From contig JAKOMP010000017.1 in the NCBI GenBank assembly GCA_022241785.1, positions 27,817 to 79,157 on the forward strand: 51,341 bases of DNA, in the 5' to 3' direction. The translations under genes were made by a program, and so were the position numbers. Every line of letters begins with the position of its first letter. The first letter of the stretch is position 1. A model generated the notes under the pieces. That model was given only the letters and a program-made list of their open reading frames with translations, had not been told where the DNA came from and made no database searches. The stretch comes from Cyanocohniella sp. LLY. Its GTDB lineage: Bacteria; Cyanobacteriota; Cyanobacteriia; Cyanobacteriales; Nostocaceae. Positions 17,207 to 27,000 of this stretch are shown one piece after another.

Positions 17207-18571
17207 AATCCTTCTAGCAGCTTACCAGATGCCAAGCTTTCTCCTGAAGCAGACTCCTCAGTCTTGCAAATATGGGGTGGGCATCGTTTGCAGGGGCATG
17301 TGAAAATTAGCGGAGCCAAAAATTCAGCCTTGGTAATCATGGCTGGGGCTTTGTTGTGTTCAGGGGACTGTCGCATCCGCAACGTACCCTTGTTAGCCGA
17401 TGTAGAGCGGATGGGTCAGGTTTTATCAGCTTTAGGTTTGCGCCTAACAAGACAAGGAGACATTTTAGACATCAATGCCAGCGAAATTACTACATCAAAA
17501 GCTCCCTACGAATTAGTTACCCAATTGCGGGCAAGTTTTTTTGCCATTGGGGCAATTTTGGCGCGCCTAGGAGTGGCACAAATGCCATTACCAGGAGGTT
17601 GTGCCATTGGTGCTAGACCAGTTGATTTGCATGTCCGCGGACTGCAAGCAATGGGAGCTGAAGTGCAGATTGAACATGGCATTTGTAATGCTTATATTCC
17701 AGGGAGTAATGGCCGATTACAAGGAGCCAAAATTTACCTAGATAGCCCCAGTGTGGGAGCAACCGAAACTTTGATGATGGCTGCCACCCTCGCAGAGGGT
17801 GAAACTATCATCGAAAACGCAGCGCGGGAACCAGAAGTAACTGATCTGGCGAATTTCTGTAACGCTATGGGAGCTAAAATTCAGGGTGCAGGCACTAGTA
17901 CAATTACTATTGTTGGTGTGCCTAAATTGCACTCTGTTGATTACAGCATCATTCCCGATCGCATTGAAGCAGGTACGTTCTTAGTAGCCGGAGCCATCAC
18001 CCGTTCGGAAATTAGCTTGTCACCAGTGTTACCAGACCATTTAATCCCAGTCATTGCCAAGCTGCGGGAAATTGGCGTGACCATCATTGAGGATGCACCA
18101 GACTGCTTACGCGTCCTCCCAGCAGAAACGCTCAAGGCTAGGGATATTGAAACCCTACCCCATCCAGGTTTTCCTACGGATATGCAAGCTCCATTTATGT
18201 CCTTGCTCACCTTAGCAGAAGGAGACAGTTTAATTAACGAATCTGTCTTTGAAAACCGCTTGCGTCATGCCTCCGAGCTTAATCGCTTGGGAGCAGATAT
18301 TCGGGTAAAAGGCAACACTGCTTTCATCAGGGGAGTACCAATGTTATCTGGCGCACCAGTAATAGGTACAGACTTACGAGCATCGGCAGCGTTAGTTTTA
18401 GCCGGACTGGCAGCCGAAGGGCAAACTACAGTTCAGGGTTTACACCACCTTGATCGTGGTTATGATCGAATTGATATGAAATTAGAAAAACTGGGAGCAA
18501 AAATTCTGCGTGTGGGCGATGTGCCAGTAAATGCAGAATTAGCTGCTAACCCGGCATCAATTTCGACATAG
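17204..18571 (+). CDS. murA: UDP-N-acetylglucosamine 1-carboxyvinyltransferase
   Basis: MurA transfers enolpyruvate from PEP to UDP-GlcNAc, the first committed step of peptidoglycan synthesis, in the cytoplasm. The EPSP-synthase-like fold is complete: [13 protein letters not shown] near the start, the active-site loop [14 protein letters not shown] with the catalytic, fosfomycin-binding cysteine (Cys133 from the ATT start, Cys113 from TTG), [13 protein letters not shown], and [11 protein letters not shown]. The family core begins around IWGGHRLQG, so both the ATT start (455 residues, 20-residue extension) and the TTG at 17264 (435 residues) give an intact enzyme; the ribosome-binding site favours ATT. 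Divergent from tRNA-Leu; a MITE-like element follows the stop. Confidence 0.95.
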   Translation: MNPSSSLPDAKLSPEADSSVLQIWGGHRLQGHVKISGAKNSALVIMAGALLCSGDCRIRNVPLLADVERMGQVLSALGLRLTRQGDILDINASEITTSKAPYELVTQLRASFFAIGAILARLGVAQMPLPGGCAIGARPVDLHVRGLQAMGAEVQIEHGICNAYIPGSNGRLQGAKIYLDSPSVGATETLMMAATLAEGETIIENAAREPEVTDLANFCNAMGAKIQGAGTSTITIVGVPKLHSVDYSIIPDRIEAGTFLVAGAITRSEISLSPVLPDHLIPVIAKLREIGVTIIEDAPDCLRVLPAETLKARDIETLPHPGFPTDMQAPFMSLLTLAEGDSLINESVFENRLRHASELNRLGADIRVKGNTAFIRGVPMLSGAPVIGTDLRASAALVLAGLAAEGQTTVQGLHHLDRGYDRIDMKLEKLGAKILRVGDVPVNAELAANPASIST

Positions 18572-18580
18572 TTTACGCCG

Positions 18581-18704
18581 TGTGCGACTTTCTCTCAGAC
18601 CTAACCCCCAACCCCTTCCCTACAAGGGAAGGGGAGCAAGAATCAAAGCCTCTCCCCGAAACGGAGAGAGGAATGGAAGTGGGGTTTCAAGAATAAGTCG
18701 CACA
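18581..18704. repeat. 124-bp MITE-like element with 10-bp perfect terminal inverted repeats
   Basis: TGTGCGACTT at 18581-18590 is the exact inverse of AAGTCGCACA at 18695-18704. Between them are C/T- and G/A-rich palindromes (CCCCTTCCCT near AGGGAAGGGG) in the style of 12121-12274, but with different termini. It starts 10 bases after the murA stop. Confidence 0.55.
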
Positions 18705-18845
18705 TCGCGTTAGTTAGGGGGACTAGGGACTTCTAGCTTCTAACCTCTAGCCTCTAGCTTCTCTAGTTGCTAATATCCCATGAATAATCTCGTTATACTG
18801 TCTGTGGGAGGCTGTTGATATTTTGTTTTTCCAGCTTGCTACATC

Positions 18846-19721
18846 ATGTCCTTGTTTAAAACTCCATTAATCGGTTTAAAAGCTGACTCGTTTCGTCATC
18901 CATTAGACTTGGAAGCTACCAAATCTTTGAAGCAAATACCAGGTTTGGATATGATGGTGCGAAATTGGCTCGGGCCAATGGCCGAACAAGTTTTTTATGT
19001 GGAAAATATTGCCGCTAGTGTACTGGTGGGTGAAAATCAATTGCCGGATTTATACAAATTATTGTTAGAAGCCTGCAAAATTCTCGATATAGAGCCTCCT
19101 CAGTTGTATATCCGCCAACATCCGGCGCCTAATGCTTACACTTTTGCTATGCGGGGTAAGCAGCCCTTTATTGTGCTACACACTTCTTTAGTTGATATCC
19201 TCACACCAGAGGAATTACAGGCAGTAATTGCCCATGAGTTGGGGCATCTCAAGTGTGACCATAGTGTCTACCTCACACCTGTAAACTTATTAGTGTTAGC
19301 TGCGTCCATTGTGCCTAATGTGGGAGCTTTTCTGGCTCAAGCCATACAATCACAACTTTTAGAATGGGTACGCTGTGCTGAGTTTACCTGCGATCGCGCT
19401 GCATTGTTAGCCACTCAAGATCCCAAAGTTGTGATGTCGGTATTAATGAAGTTGGCAGGTGGTTCACCCACTTTAGCACCGCAACTTAACTTAGATGCCT
19501 TCGTTGACCAAGCTCGCGCTTACGATGATATTAGTAAGACGGAATTGGGTGAAATGGTTAAAGAAGCCCGCACAGCTCAGTTAAGTCATCCAGTACCAGT
19601 ACTGCGAGCCAAAGAAATTGATCGTTGGTCAAGCAGTACAGAATATCAGTTACTATTGCAAAATCATGGACTGAAGTCTAATAGTGAAGTTGCATCCCAG
19701 GGTGGCTGGCGGAATTGGTAA
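18846..19721 (+). CDS. M48-family zinc metallopeptidase (HtpX-like)
   Basis: 291 residues. The zinc site HELGH is at residues 130-134 in VIAHELGHLKCDHS, and the third ligand is probably Glu179 in RCAEFTCDRAAL, the usual M48 pattern. A hydrophobic stretch between them (LLVLAASIVPNVGAFLAQAI) may be membrane-associated, but the long N-terminal transmembrane hairpin of true HtpX is missing; this short form is common in cyanobacteria and plant chloroplasts. Role probably turnover of membrane or misfolded proteins. Start ATG gives MSLFKTPLIGLKADSFRHP. Convergent with the HGSNAT-like gene. Confidence 0.88.
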   Translation: MSLFKTPLIGLKADSFRHPLDLEATKSLKQIPGLDMMVRNWLGPMAEQVFYVENIAASVLVGENQLPDLYKLLLEACKILDIEPPQLYIRQHPAPNAYTFAMRGKQPFIVLHTSLVDILTPEELQAVIAHELGHLKCDHSVYLTPVNLLVLAASIVPNVGAFLAQAIQSQLLEWVRCAEFTCDRAALLATQDPKVVMSVLMKLAGGSPTLAPQLNLDAFVDQARAYDDISKTELGEMVKEARTAQLSHPVPVLRAKEIDRWSSSTEYQLLLQNHGLKSNSEVASQGGWRNW

Positions 19722-19755
19722 GGATGGGGGATTGAATAAGATCCAAAAATTGTAG

Positions 19756-19783
19756 GTTGGGTGGAGCAATAGCGATACCCAAC
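19756..19783. terminator. Hairpin between convergent M48 and HGSNAT-like genes
   Basis: GTTGGGT pairs with ACCCAAC around a 14-base loop, 35 bases after the M48 stop and between convergent genes. Same style as the 11117-11143 hairpin. Confidence 0.45.
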
Positions 19784-19892
19784 AGGCAAAAGATATTGAT
19801 GAGGATGTGACGAGAATTTTAACGCAGAGGAGCCACTGCATTGGGCGGGTTAAGCGACTTGTAGCAAGTGGCGTTCGCACCAGGCGCAGAGT

Positions 19893-21020
19893 TTAAACTT
19901 TGAGAAACCAGCGTTGGCGATACATGAGATAAGCTATTGCTAGCCAGAATAAGAGGGTAAGTAGGGCGAATAAGAATGAACCGTTGAGAGTACCCGCCCA
20001 CGATGCGAAAATGTTTTGGTAAATCCAATTGTAGGTGGTGATGGCATTTTCACCTGTGCCGATTTTAGTTCTAACTAAGATTTTAATTAATAAAATAGAT
20101 GCTGTGAACAGTGCGATCGCATTTAAGCCCATCACTTCAAAAGGCTGACTCCAGCGACGAATCAGTCGGACTTCAATCAGTTCGTAACAAGCTGCTAGCA
20201 ATAGTAATGCCCAACCACTACTGAATATTACATAGGAACTTGTCCATAATTTCTTGTTGATGGGGAATGTCCAACCCCACGCCCAACCAATAACTAAGCA
20301 ACCAATCCCCAATAATAATAACCCTAAGCTGGTGCGAGATTTTACAGGTTGCTTGCGTATCCATTGCCCTGTAAAGTAGCCAGCCAGGATACTAACAACG
20401 GCGGGAATAGTGCTAAATAGTCCCTCTGGATCTCCTAAATTTTTATACCCGTCACCGGCGTATAAATGAGCCGTTGGAATAATTAAGCGGTCAATATAAG
20501 CGCCAAAATTACCTTCCCGCGTCAGTACACCTGCGCCATAATCAGGAACTGGGACATACATCATAGTTAGCCAGTAGCCGATAAGTAATATACCCGCCAG
20601 TATCCATTGCCCTTTGCGCGGTAGGTTAAGGACTATGAGGGAGGCAAACAGATATGTAAGACTGATTCTCTGTAACACCCCCATCATGCGGATATTACTT
20701 AAATTAAAAGTCCAAATACCCTGATTCCAAAAGCCATTTAGTATTAACCCCAAGGCAAAAAGTATGGCGGTGCGGCGCAAGATACGCCAGTAAACCTCTG
20801 ACGTAGGTTTGTTGACTTCGGTATACTTTGCCAAAGAAAAAGTCATGGCTACACCGACAATAAATAAGAAGAAGGGAAATACCAAATCTGTGGGTGTGCA
20901 ACCGTGCCAATCAGCATGGGCTAAGGGCGGATAGACATCCCCTGCAACTCCTGCCATGTTGACAAGAATCATGCCAGCAATAGTAATACCGCGAAACACA
21001 TCCAATGAAGTCAGGCGCAT
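19893..21020 (-). CDS. HGSNAT/DUF5009-type membrane acyltransferase
   Basis: 375 residues with about 10 hydrophobic segments. The start, MRLTSLDVFRGITIAGMIL, and HADWHGCTPTDLVFPFFLFI match the heparan-alpha-glucosaminide N-acetyltransferase catalytic family (COG4299/DUF5009), which moves acetyl groups across a membrane to glucosamine-type acceptors; the histidines around HADWHG are the likely acceptor site. No transferase partner or glycan gene is adjacent, so in this cell the acceptor is unknown; amino-sugar acetylation in recycling of peptidoglycan or envelope glycan is possible. Single gene; its promoter lies in the AT-rich 335-base spacer upstream. Confidence 0.85.
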   Translation of the reverse strand: MRLTSLDVFRGITIAGMILVNMAGVAGDVYPPLAHADWHGCTPTDLVFPFFLFIVGVAMTFSLAKYTEVNKPTSEVYWRILRRTAILFALGLILNGFWNQGIWTFNLSNIRMMGVLQRISLTYLFASLIVLNLPRKGQWILAGILLIGYWLTMMYVPVPDYGAGVLTREGNFGAYIDRLIIPTAHLYAGDGYKNLGDPEGLFSTIPAVVSILAGYFTGQWIRKQPVKSRTSLGLLLLGIGCLVIGWAWGWTFPINKKLWTSSYVIFSSGWALLLLAACYELIEVRLIRRWSQPFEVMGLNAIALFTASILLIKILVRTKIGTGENAITTYNWIYQNIFASWAGTLNGSFLFALLTLLFWLAIAYLMYRQRWFLKV

Positions 21021-21355
21021 GGGCGGAATTTTTTGTGTGATGAAGTATCTAAAGTAACTTGCTTAATGCCAACTATCAAGCAACATATATATACAAATCA
21101 ATACATATCAATACATGGGAGCAACTCAATTTTTTTCAAACATGAAGCATAAAGCTTTCATGAAACCTCTGCACTCCTTTACATTGAAAAATAAAATCAA
21201 ATAAAACGTTAAAAAACTGTAGTAATTGTTGCTAATGAAAATAAGCGTTTGCAGTAAAATTCCACTTGACGAACTTAAATTCTCGGCAGAAACTTGAATC
21301 TTCACTACTTAAGGAAATTTGATAGTAGCTGTTGTTATAGCAACGCCAAAGACAA
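21021..21355. other. AT-rich spacer between divergent genes
   Basis: 335 bases separating the divergent HGSNAT-like and 101-aa genes, so it should carry both promoters. A short direct repeat ATCAATACAT occurs twice near 21095-21115. No gene seen. Confidence 0.5.
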
Positions 21356-21661
21356 ATGACAAATTTAAATAATTATCAAAAATTAATAGCATTGGCCAAC
21401 GAATATGGGATTAATTGTCAAGCAGTACCAGAAGAATGCTTGGTTGCATCTTTACCTGGATACGATGATTTCTTGTTAGCTTTTACTTGGTCTGGTGCAG
21501 TTGAGGGAGAGCCACCAGATCATGAATTAATCGCAATTAGCGTCCAAGACATTACTAAAGAGGTTACCGTTGCAGCCTGGCAGATTCCTACTTATTTATT
21601 TGGCAATGTTTTAAGGCAGGCTCAGATGCTTGTAGCAGCCCATAGAGATTTTATGAGCTGA
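21356..21661 (+). CDS. Hypothetical protein (101 aa)
   Basis: Begins MTNLNNYQKLIALANEYGIN and has alternating helix and strand-like segments (SLPGYDDFLLAFTWSG, ELIAISVQDITKEVTVAAW), suggesting a small soluble alpha/beta domain. No signal peptide, cysteine pair or known motif beyond that. It is followed on the same strand by the FAS1 gene after about 160 bases. Not recognised; codon use and composition look like a real gene. Confidence 0.65.
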   Translation: MTNLNNYQKLIALANEYGINCQAVPEECLVASLPGYDDFLLAFTWSGAVEGEPPDHELIAISVQDITKEVTVAAWQIPTYLFGNVLRQAQMLVAAHRDFMS

Positions 21662-21818
21662 CGGATAAATTATTTGAAATAAGTATTTTTAACTGGGCAT
21701 TGCGTGTCAATAATGCTCAGTATTATTCCTGTGGATAAGACTTATGTCTTTAGATAGAGACTTTATATTTAAGGAACGTTTAGATTTGTGATGAAATGTA
21801 AAAAAGTTAATTAAAAAC

Positions 21819-22220
21819 ATGGCTGACATTGTTGATACCGCCGTAAACGCTGGTTCCTTTAACACATTAGTTGCTGCTGTCAAAGCTGCTGGTTTAGTGG
21901 ATACCCTCAAAGGTTCCGGCCCATTTACCGTTTTTGCTCCTACTGATGAAGCATTTGCTAAACTACCCGCAGGTACAGTAGATGCATTACTCAAGGACAT
22001 TCCTCAGCTTAAGAAAATCCTGACTTATCACGTTGTTTCAGGTAAAGTATTGGCAGCTGACGTAGTTAAGATGAAGTCAGCGACTACTGTTGAAGGCAGC
22101 AAAGTGAATATTGACGCTTCCAATGGTGTCAAAATCAATGATGCTAATGTTGCAACACCCGATGTCGCTGCTGATAACGGTGTCATTCACGTTATTGATA
22201 CAGTGTTAATTCCTGCATAA
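21819..22220 (+). CDS. Single-domain fasciclin (FAS1) protein
   Basis: 133 residues that are almost exactly one FAS1 domain: [18 protein letters not shown], the H1 box [17 protein letters not shown], the YHVV motif in [13 protein letters not shown], and the H2 box [16 protein letters not shown]1 domains mediate adhesion or matrix contacts. There is no signal peptide, so the protein is either cytoplasmic or exported without a classic signal, as for other short cyanobacterial FAS1 proteins. Convergent with the DUF3386 gene, with a strong hairpin between. Confidence 0.92.
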   Translation: MADIVDTAVNAGSFNTLVAAVKAAGLVDTLKGSGPFTVFAPTDEAFAKLPAGTVDALLKDIPQLKKILTYHVVSGKVLAADVVKMKSATTVEGSKVNIDASNGVKINDANVATPDVAADNGVIHVIDTVLIPA

Positions 22221-22270
22221 ATTATCCGGATCAATAATCAATAGCATCGTTGTCCAGCAACGATAAAATG

Positions 22271-22307
22271 AAAGCGATCGCCTCCAGTATAGAAGTGCGA
22301 TCGCTTT
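22271..22307. terminator. Bidirectional terminator built from two HIP1 sites
   Basis: AAAGCGATCGC (22271-22281) pairs perfectly over 11 bases with GCGATCGCTTT (22297-22307), loop 15 bases, with T-rich sequence on both strands beyond the stem. It lies between the convergent FAS1 and DUF3386 genes. Confidence 0.75.
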
Positions 22308-22330
22308 TATTTAAAGCTTTAAGTTTTCGT

Positions 22331-22987
22331 TTAAGCTGCGACAGGTTCTAACAATTGAATGTTAGAGAACACAAATTCTTGAACAGATATTTTGCCTGCG
22401 GCTTCAGTACGAATTTCCCGGCGATTCAAAATGGAATATTCACCAACTTTTTCATATTCATCGGTGAACTCACTTCTACCACCTTTTTGTTCCCCGGTTT
22501 TGGGGTCATGATACACGGAGTCATAAGTATGGGATAGATAACCTGCCCCTGTATCGTGACTGCTAAATGTGTTAATTGTTACAAAAGTACCATGAATTAA
22601 ACGGTGAACGTGGCAAACCTCATTATTGCGGACTTTGTATTTATCGCCTTCTGACTTACCACCAACTAAAATCTCAGTTGCACCGGTTTCGTCAGTGTCG
22701 CCATAGCTGAAAGTATTGGTACTATGGGTTTCTTCAAAGCTGCGACGGACGCGGTGAATAGCTATTTCCCACGCTTGTCCATGAATTGATTTTTTTGCTT
22801 GCTCGTCATCTACGTCCAATACTTCCGCCTTCAGGTTAGCGTCGATGACTACTTTACCAGTAAATACTTTGTCGTCATATTTATAGGTAATATCTGCGGT
22901 ATAACCTGGGAAACTCTTGTCCCAAGTGTAACGGTTCTCATAAGCAGCCCGGAAAAGTTCCTGAGCAGAGAGTTTTGTTACTGTCAT
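22331..22987 (-). CDS. DUF3386 protein
   Basis: 218 residues of the cyanobacterial DUF3386 family, starting MTVTKLSAQELFRAAYENRY and rich in beta-strands (FTGKVVIDANLKAEVLDVDD, VCHVHRLIHGTFVTINTFSS, KISVQEFVFSNIQLLEP). No signal or membrane segment. The function is not known to me. AGGAG lies about 5 bases upstream of the ATG on the minus strand. It is divergent from the GAF-LuxR regulator gene, with about 100 bases between starts, so that regulator may control it. Confidence 0.85.
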   Translation of the reverse strand: MTVTKLSAQELFRAAYENRYTWDKSFPGYTADITYKYDDKVFTGKVVIDANLKAEVLDVDDEQAKKSIHGQAWEIAIHRVRRSFEETHSTNTFSYGDTDETGATEILVGGKSEGDKYKVRNNEVCHVHRLIHGTFVTINTFSSHDTGAGYLSHTYDSVYHDPKTGEQKGGRSEFTDEYEKVGEYSILNRREIRTEAAGKISVQEFVFSNIQLLEPVAA

Positions 22988-23088
22988 ATGCTTCTCCTAG
23001 CTTGACTAATTCTATTAGCTTTTTATCTTTGCTGGTATTAGCATAAGAGTATTCTGAAGCTCCGCATAGTCCCCAAGTGGGTACACTT

Positions 23089-23763
23089 ATGCCTAATTTT
23101 CTTCACGCCGTATTTCAAGCGATCGCTAATGTCCGCAATGAGTCAGAATTAAGACTAGCTCTGACGGATAAAATTAGCGAACATTTTGGCGTGCAACATT
23201 GGGGTATTTATCTCCTCGATGAACAACCAACAGCTGATATTTATCCCCAGGCTATTCCCGCAGTCTGTATGGAAAGCAATCCCGTCGGGCGCTATGTGGT
23301 TGAACGTCACGCTCCCGCCCATGAACAATCAGTATTATCCCCAGGAGATTGGAAAAATTTTTGCTCACGCCATGACCATGAACACGTAATGACCGGGCCG
23401 ATTGTTTGCGATGGTAGACTTGTAGGCACACTCAACTTAGCAAGGGATAAGGGTAATCCCCCTTTTGATGCTGATGATTTAGCTGATTTAAGCGCCTTGT
23501 GTATTCATCTATCAGCAAAACTCGCAACTTTACGAGCAAAACCACCAAAAATATCTAATTCTCAGTTAGCTAGTCCTCTCACCGCGCGGGAATTAGAAAT
23601 TGCCGAATTGGTCGCACAGGGGTTAACAAATGCCGAAATTGGTGGAAAACTGTGGATTACCCAAAATTCTGTCAAGCAAGCCTTAAAACGGATGTTTCGC
23701 AAATTAGGAGTTTCAGCTCGTAGCGAGATGGTGGCAAAACTGCATTTAATTTCGCTGCAATAG
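23089..23763 (+). CDS. LuxR-type transcription regulator with an N-terminal GAF-like sensor
   Basis: 224 residues from the ATG at 23089 (an in-frame GTG at 23077 is possible). Residues about 5-150 look like a GAF domain: HFGVQHWGIYLLDEQP and VCDGRLVGTLNLARDKGNPPFDADD are the classic strands. The C-terminus is a LuxR/GerE helix-turn-helix: LTARELEIAELVAQGLTNAE, then IGGKLWITQNSVKQALKRMFRKLGV. No receiver domain, so it is a one-component sensor of unknown ligand; a cysteine and histidines in the GAF part (HDHEHV) could bind metal or a chromophore, but no bilin lyase motif is evident. Divergent from DUF3386. Confidence 0.85.
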   Translation: MPNFLHAVFQAIANVRNESELRLALTDKISEHFGVQHWGIYLLDEQPTADIYPQAIPAVCMESNPVGRYVVERHAPAHEQSVLSPGDWKNFCSRHDHEHVMTGPIVCDGRLVGTLNLARDKGNPPFDADDLADLSALCIHLSAKLATLRAKPPKISNSQLASPLTARELEIAELVAQGLTNAEIGGKLWITQNSVKQALKRMFRKLGVSARSEMVAKLHLISLQ

Positions 23764-23809
23764 TAGTGGATTTACATAGCCAAATGTGTGCATGATGATT
23801 TTCTGTTCT

Positions 23810-23831
23810 GGGCGGGCGAGGACGCCCACCC
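23810..23831. terminator. Hairpin downstream of the GAF-LuxR gene
   Basis: GGGCGGGCG pairs with CGCCCACCC with one mismatch around a 4-base loop, 46 bases after the stop. Similar in style to hairpins at 11117, 19756 and 42251. Confidence 0.5.
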
Positions 23832-24059
23832 CACAATGATTATTTTTATGTAATATTTTAGACTTGTGACGCTAGTATAGCGATCGCTAGGCAACTTAGG
23901 ATAAAAGCTGATAATGAAATCTTTACAATTAAAGTCTTTCAAGCCTGTTACCTGCTATGGAAATAAATTTTTGAACTTTTTTAATTAAGTAAATTCTGTA
24001 ATACAACTTGCGTATTTAGTAGCTATCCTGTAAGTGTTAGCACATCAAAACAAAATCCG

Positions 24060-27000
24060 GTGATTAACCCGTACAATAAACCCAAGAGTTTACAAGATAT
24101 TCTGAAACAGCGACAGCAGTCAGGTTTTGTGGGTCGTGAAGACCAGGTAAAACAATTTCGCCAAAATCTGGGATTATCCTTAGAAGATGAAAGTCGTCGT
24201 TTTTTGTTTAATGTTTGGGGTCAGGGTGGGGTAGGTAAAAGTACGCTGTTACGTCAGTTTCGCAAAATAGTAGAAGATACAAAAATCATCACAGCTTATA
24301 TTGATGAAGCCGAAAAAAGTGTTCCTGAAGTTATGGGTCGCTTGGCTGAGGAGTTGGAACGACAAGGACACAAACTAACGCAGTTTACCGAACGCTACAA
24401 AGTTTACCGCCAAAAGCGCCAAGAATTAGAAACTGATCCAGAGGCTCCCCAAGGTTTTTCGGCTTTTGTGGGCAAAACCGTTGTGAAAACTGGTGTGAAG
24501 TTGGCGCGTCGGGTTCCGGTTGGTGGTGCTGTATTCGATTTTGTAGATGAGGATACTTTGGTTTCGCAAGGCGGAGAATGGTTTTCTTATATTGCGAAGA
24601 AATTAACAAATAAAGACGAGGTGCGTTTAGTTCAGGAACCTGTGGAGGTACTGACCCCAATATTTTTACAAGATATTTTTAAGATTGCTGAGAAAACTAC
24701 TATTTCCCTGTTTTTTGATACCTATGAACGCACTGGAGAGTTTCTTGATAGTTGGTTACAAGAAATTTTGGAAGGTCGTCATGGTGATGTGCCTCCCAAT
24801 ATATTAATCATCATTGCTGGTCGTCAGGAATTAGATAAAAATCTTTGGGCGCATTATGAAGGGTTAATGGTTCGTTTCCCTCTAGAAGCCTTTACAGAAG
24901 AAGAAGCCAAGCAATATCTCACACGCAAAGGCATTACTGATAGTCGCGTTGTTGACGTGATTTTACGCCTTTCGGGAAATTTACCTCTACTGGTGGCAAT
25001 GTTAGCTGATGCTCATCCCGATGATCCTAATCGGGTAATTGAGCCTAGCAGCAATGCTGTAGAACGGTTTTTAAAATGGATTGATGATCCTAAGCATCGT
25101 CAAGTGGCTCTTGATGCAGCTATTCCTCGTTGTTTCAACCGGGATATTGTAGCTAAGTTGAGAGGGGAAGCAGAAGCTGATGAACTATTTGCTTGGCTGA
25201 AAGAAACATCATTTGTCAATGAGCGTACTGATGGTTGGGCTTATCATGATGTCGTCAAAACGCAAATGTTACGCTACAAGCGTCTTTCATCGCCCCAAGC
25301 TTGGGCCGACCTACATGGCAAGTTAGCAGATTATTACGACACCCTACGGAATGAGCTGCAACTAGAGGAAGAAAAAAAACAGCGCGACCTTGATTGGCAA
25401 AGTCACACTTTAAATGTGTTGTACCACGGCTTATGTCAATTGCCACAAAGAAGTTTACCTGTAGCTTTAAATGAATTTCTTGCTGCTCTCAAAAATAAAC
25501 GCACTGTTGCTGAACAGTGGGCAGAAGTGATGCTACAAGCAGGTAAAGATACAGATTCTGGAGAAGTTCAAAGTTGGGGTGAACGGCTAGTTAATGGGTT
25601 AAAAGCTTTTGAAGAAGAACGGTATGAAGTTGCCGCTGAGATGTGTACTGCACTCCTACAGGATTCTAGGATTCAGGCAAAATGGCAACCTACTGCTTTA
25701 TATTGGCGAGGTGAAACTTACCGTCGAATGGAACGTTACACAGAAGCACTGCCAGACTTTGACCGTGCTATTGAACTTGACCCCAATTACAAATTGGCGA
25801 TTGCAAATCGAGGTGCAACTTATCTTTTAATGGAGCGGTACACAGAAGCACTGCCAGACTTTGACCGCGCGATTGAACTTGACCCCAATGATAAATGGCT
25901 GATCGTGATTAGGGGTGAAACTTACCGTCGAACGAAGCGCTACACAGAAGCACTGCAAGACTTCGAGCGCGCTGTTGAACTTGACCTCAATGATAAATGG
26001 CTGATCGTGATTAGGGGTGAAACTTACCGTCGAACGAAGCGCTACACAGAAGCCCTGCAAGACTTTGACCGTGCCATTGAACTTGACCCCAATTATCAAG
26101 GGGCGATCGCACTTCGGGGTCTGACATATCATTTAATGGAGCAGTACACAGAAGCCCTGCCAGACTTTGACCGTGCCATTGAACTTGACCCCAATTATCA
26201 AGGGGCGATCGCACTTCGGGGTCTGACATATCATTTAATGGAGCGTTACACAGAAGCCCTGCCAGACTTTGACCGTGCTATTCAACTTGACCCCAATGAT
26301 AAACGGGCGATCGCACTTCGGGGTGAAACTTACCGTCGAATGGAGCGTTACACGGAAGCACTGCCGGACTTTGACCGTGCGATTCAACTTGATCCCAATG
26401 ATCAATGGGCGATCGCACGTCGGGGTGAAATTTATCGTTTAATGGAACGTTATACAGAAGCACTGTCAGACTTTGACCGTGCGATTCAACTTGACCCCAA
26501 TGATCAATGGGCGATCGCAAATCGGGGTGAAACTTATCGTTTAATGGAGCGGTACACAGAAACACTGTCAGACTTTGACCGTGCGATTCAACTTGACCCC
26601 AATGATCAATGGGCGATCGCAAATCGGGGTGAAACTTATCGTTTAATGGAACGTTATACAGAAGCACTGTCAGACTTTGATCGTGCGATTCAACTTGACC
26701 CCAATGATCAATGGGCGATCGCAAATCGGGGTGAAACTTATCGTTTAATGGAGCGGTACACAGAAGCACTGCCAGACTTTGACCGTGCGATTCAACTTGA
26801 CCCCAAATATGACTGGGCGATCGCACGTCGGGGTCTGAGATATCGTTTAATGGAGCGTTACACAGAAGCACTGCCAGACTTTGACCGCGCTATTCAACTT
26901 GACCCCAACTACAAATGGGCGATCGCAAATCGAGGAGTGACTTACCTTATGCTTAAGCAATACAATATTGCTCTTGCAGATTTCAATCGTGCTATTGAGT

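Noticed and set aside
26278-26871. Long minus-strand ORF across the TPR array
   Set aside because: It is the antisense of a tandem repeat whose period is a multiple of three, which keeps any stop-free frame open; the plus-strand protein is clearly real.
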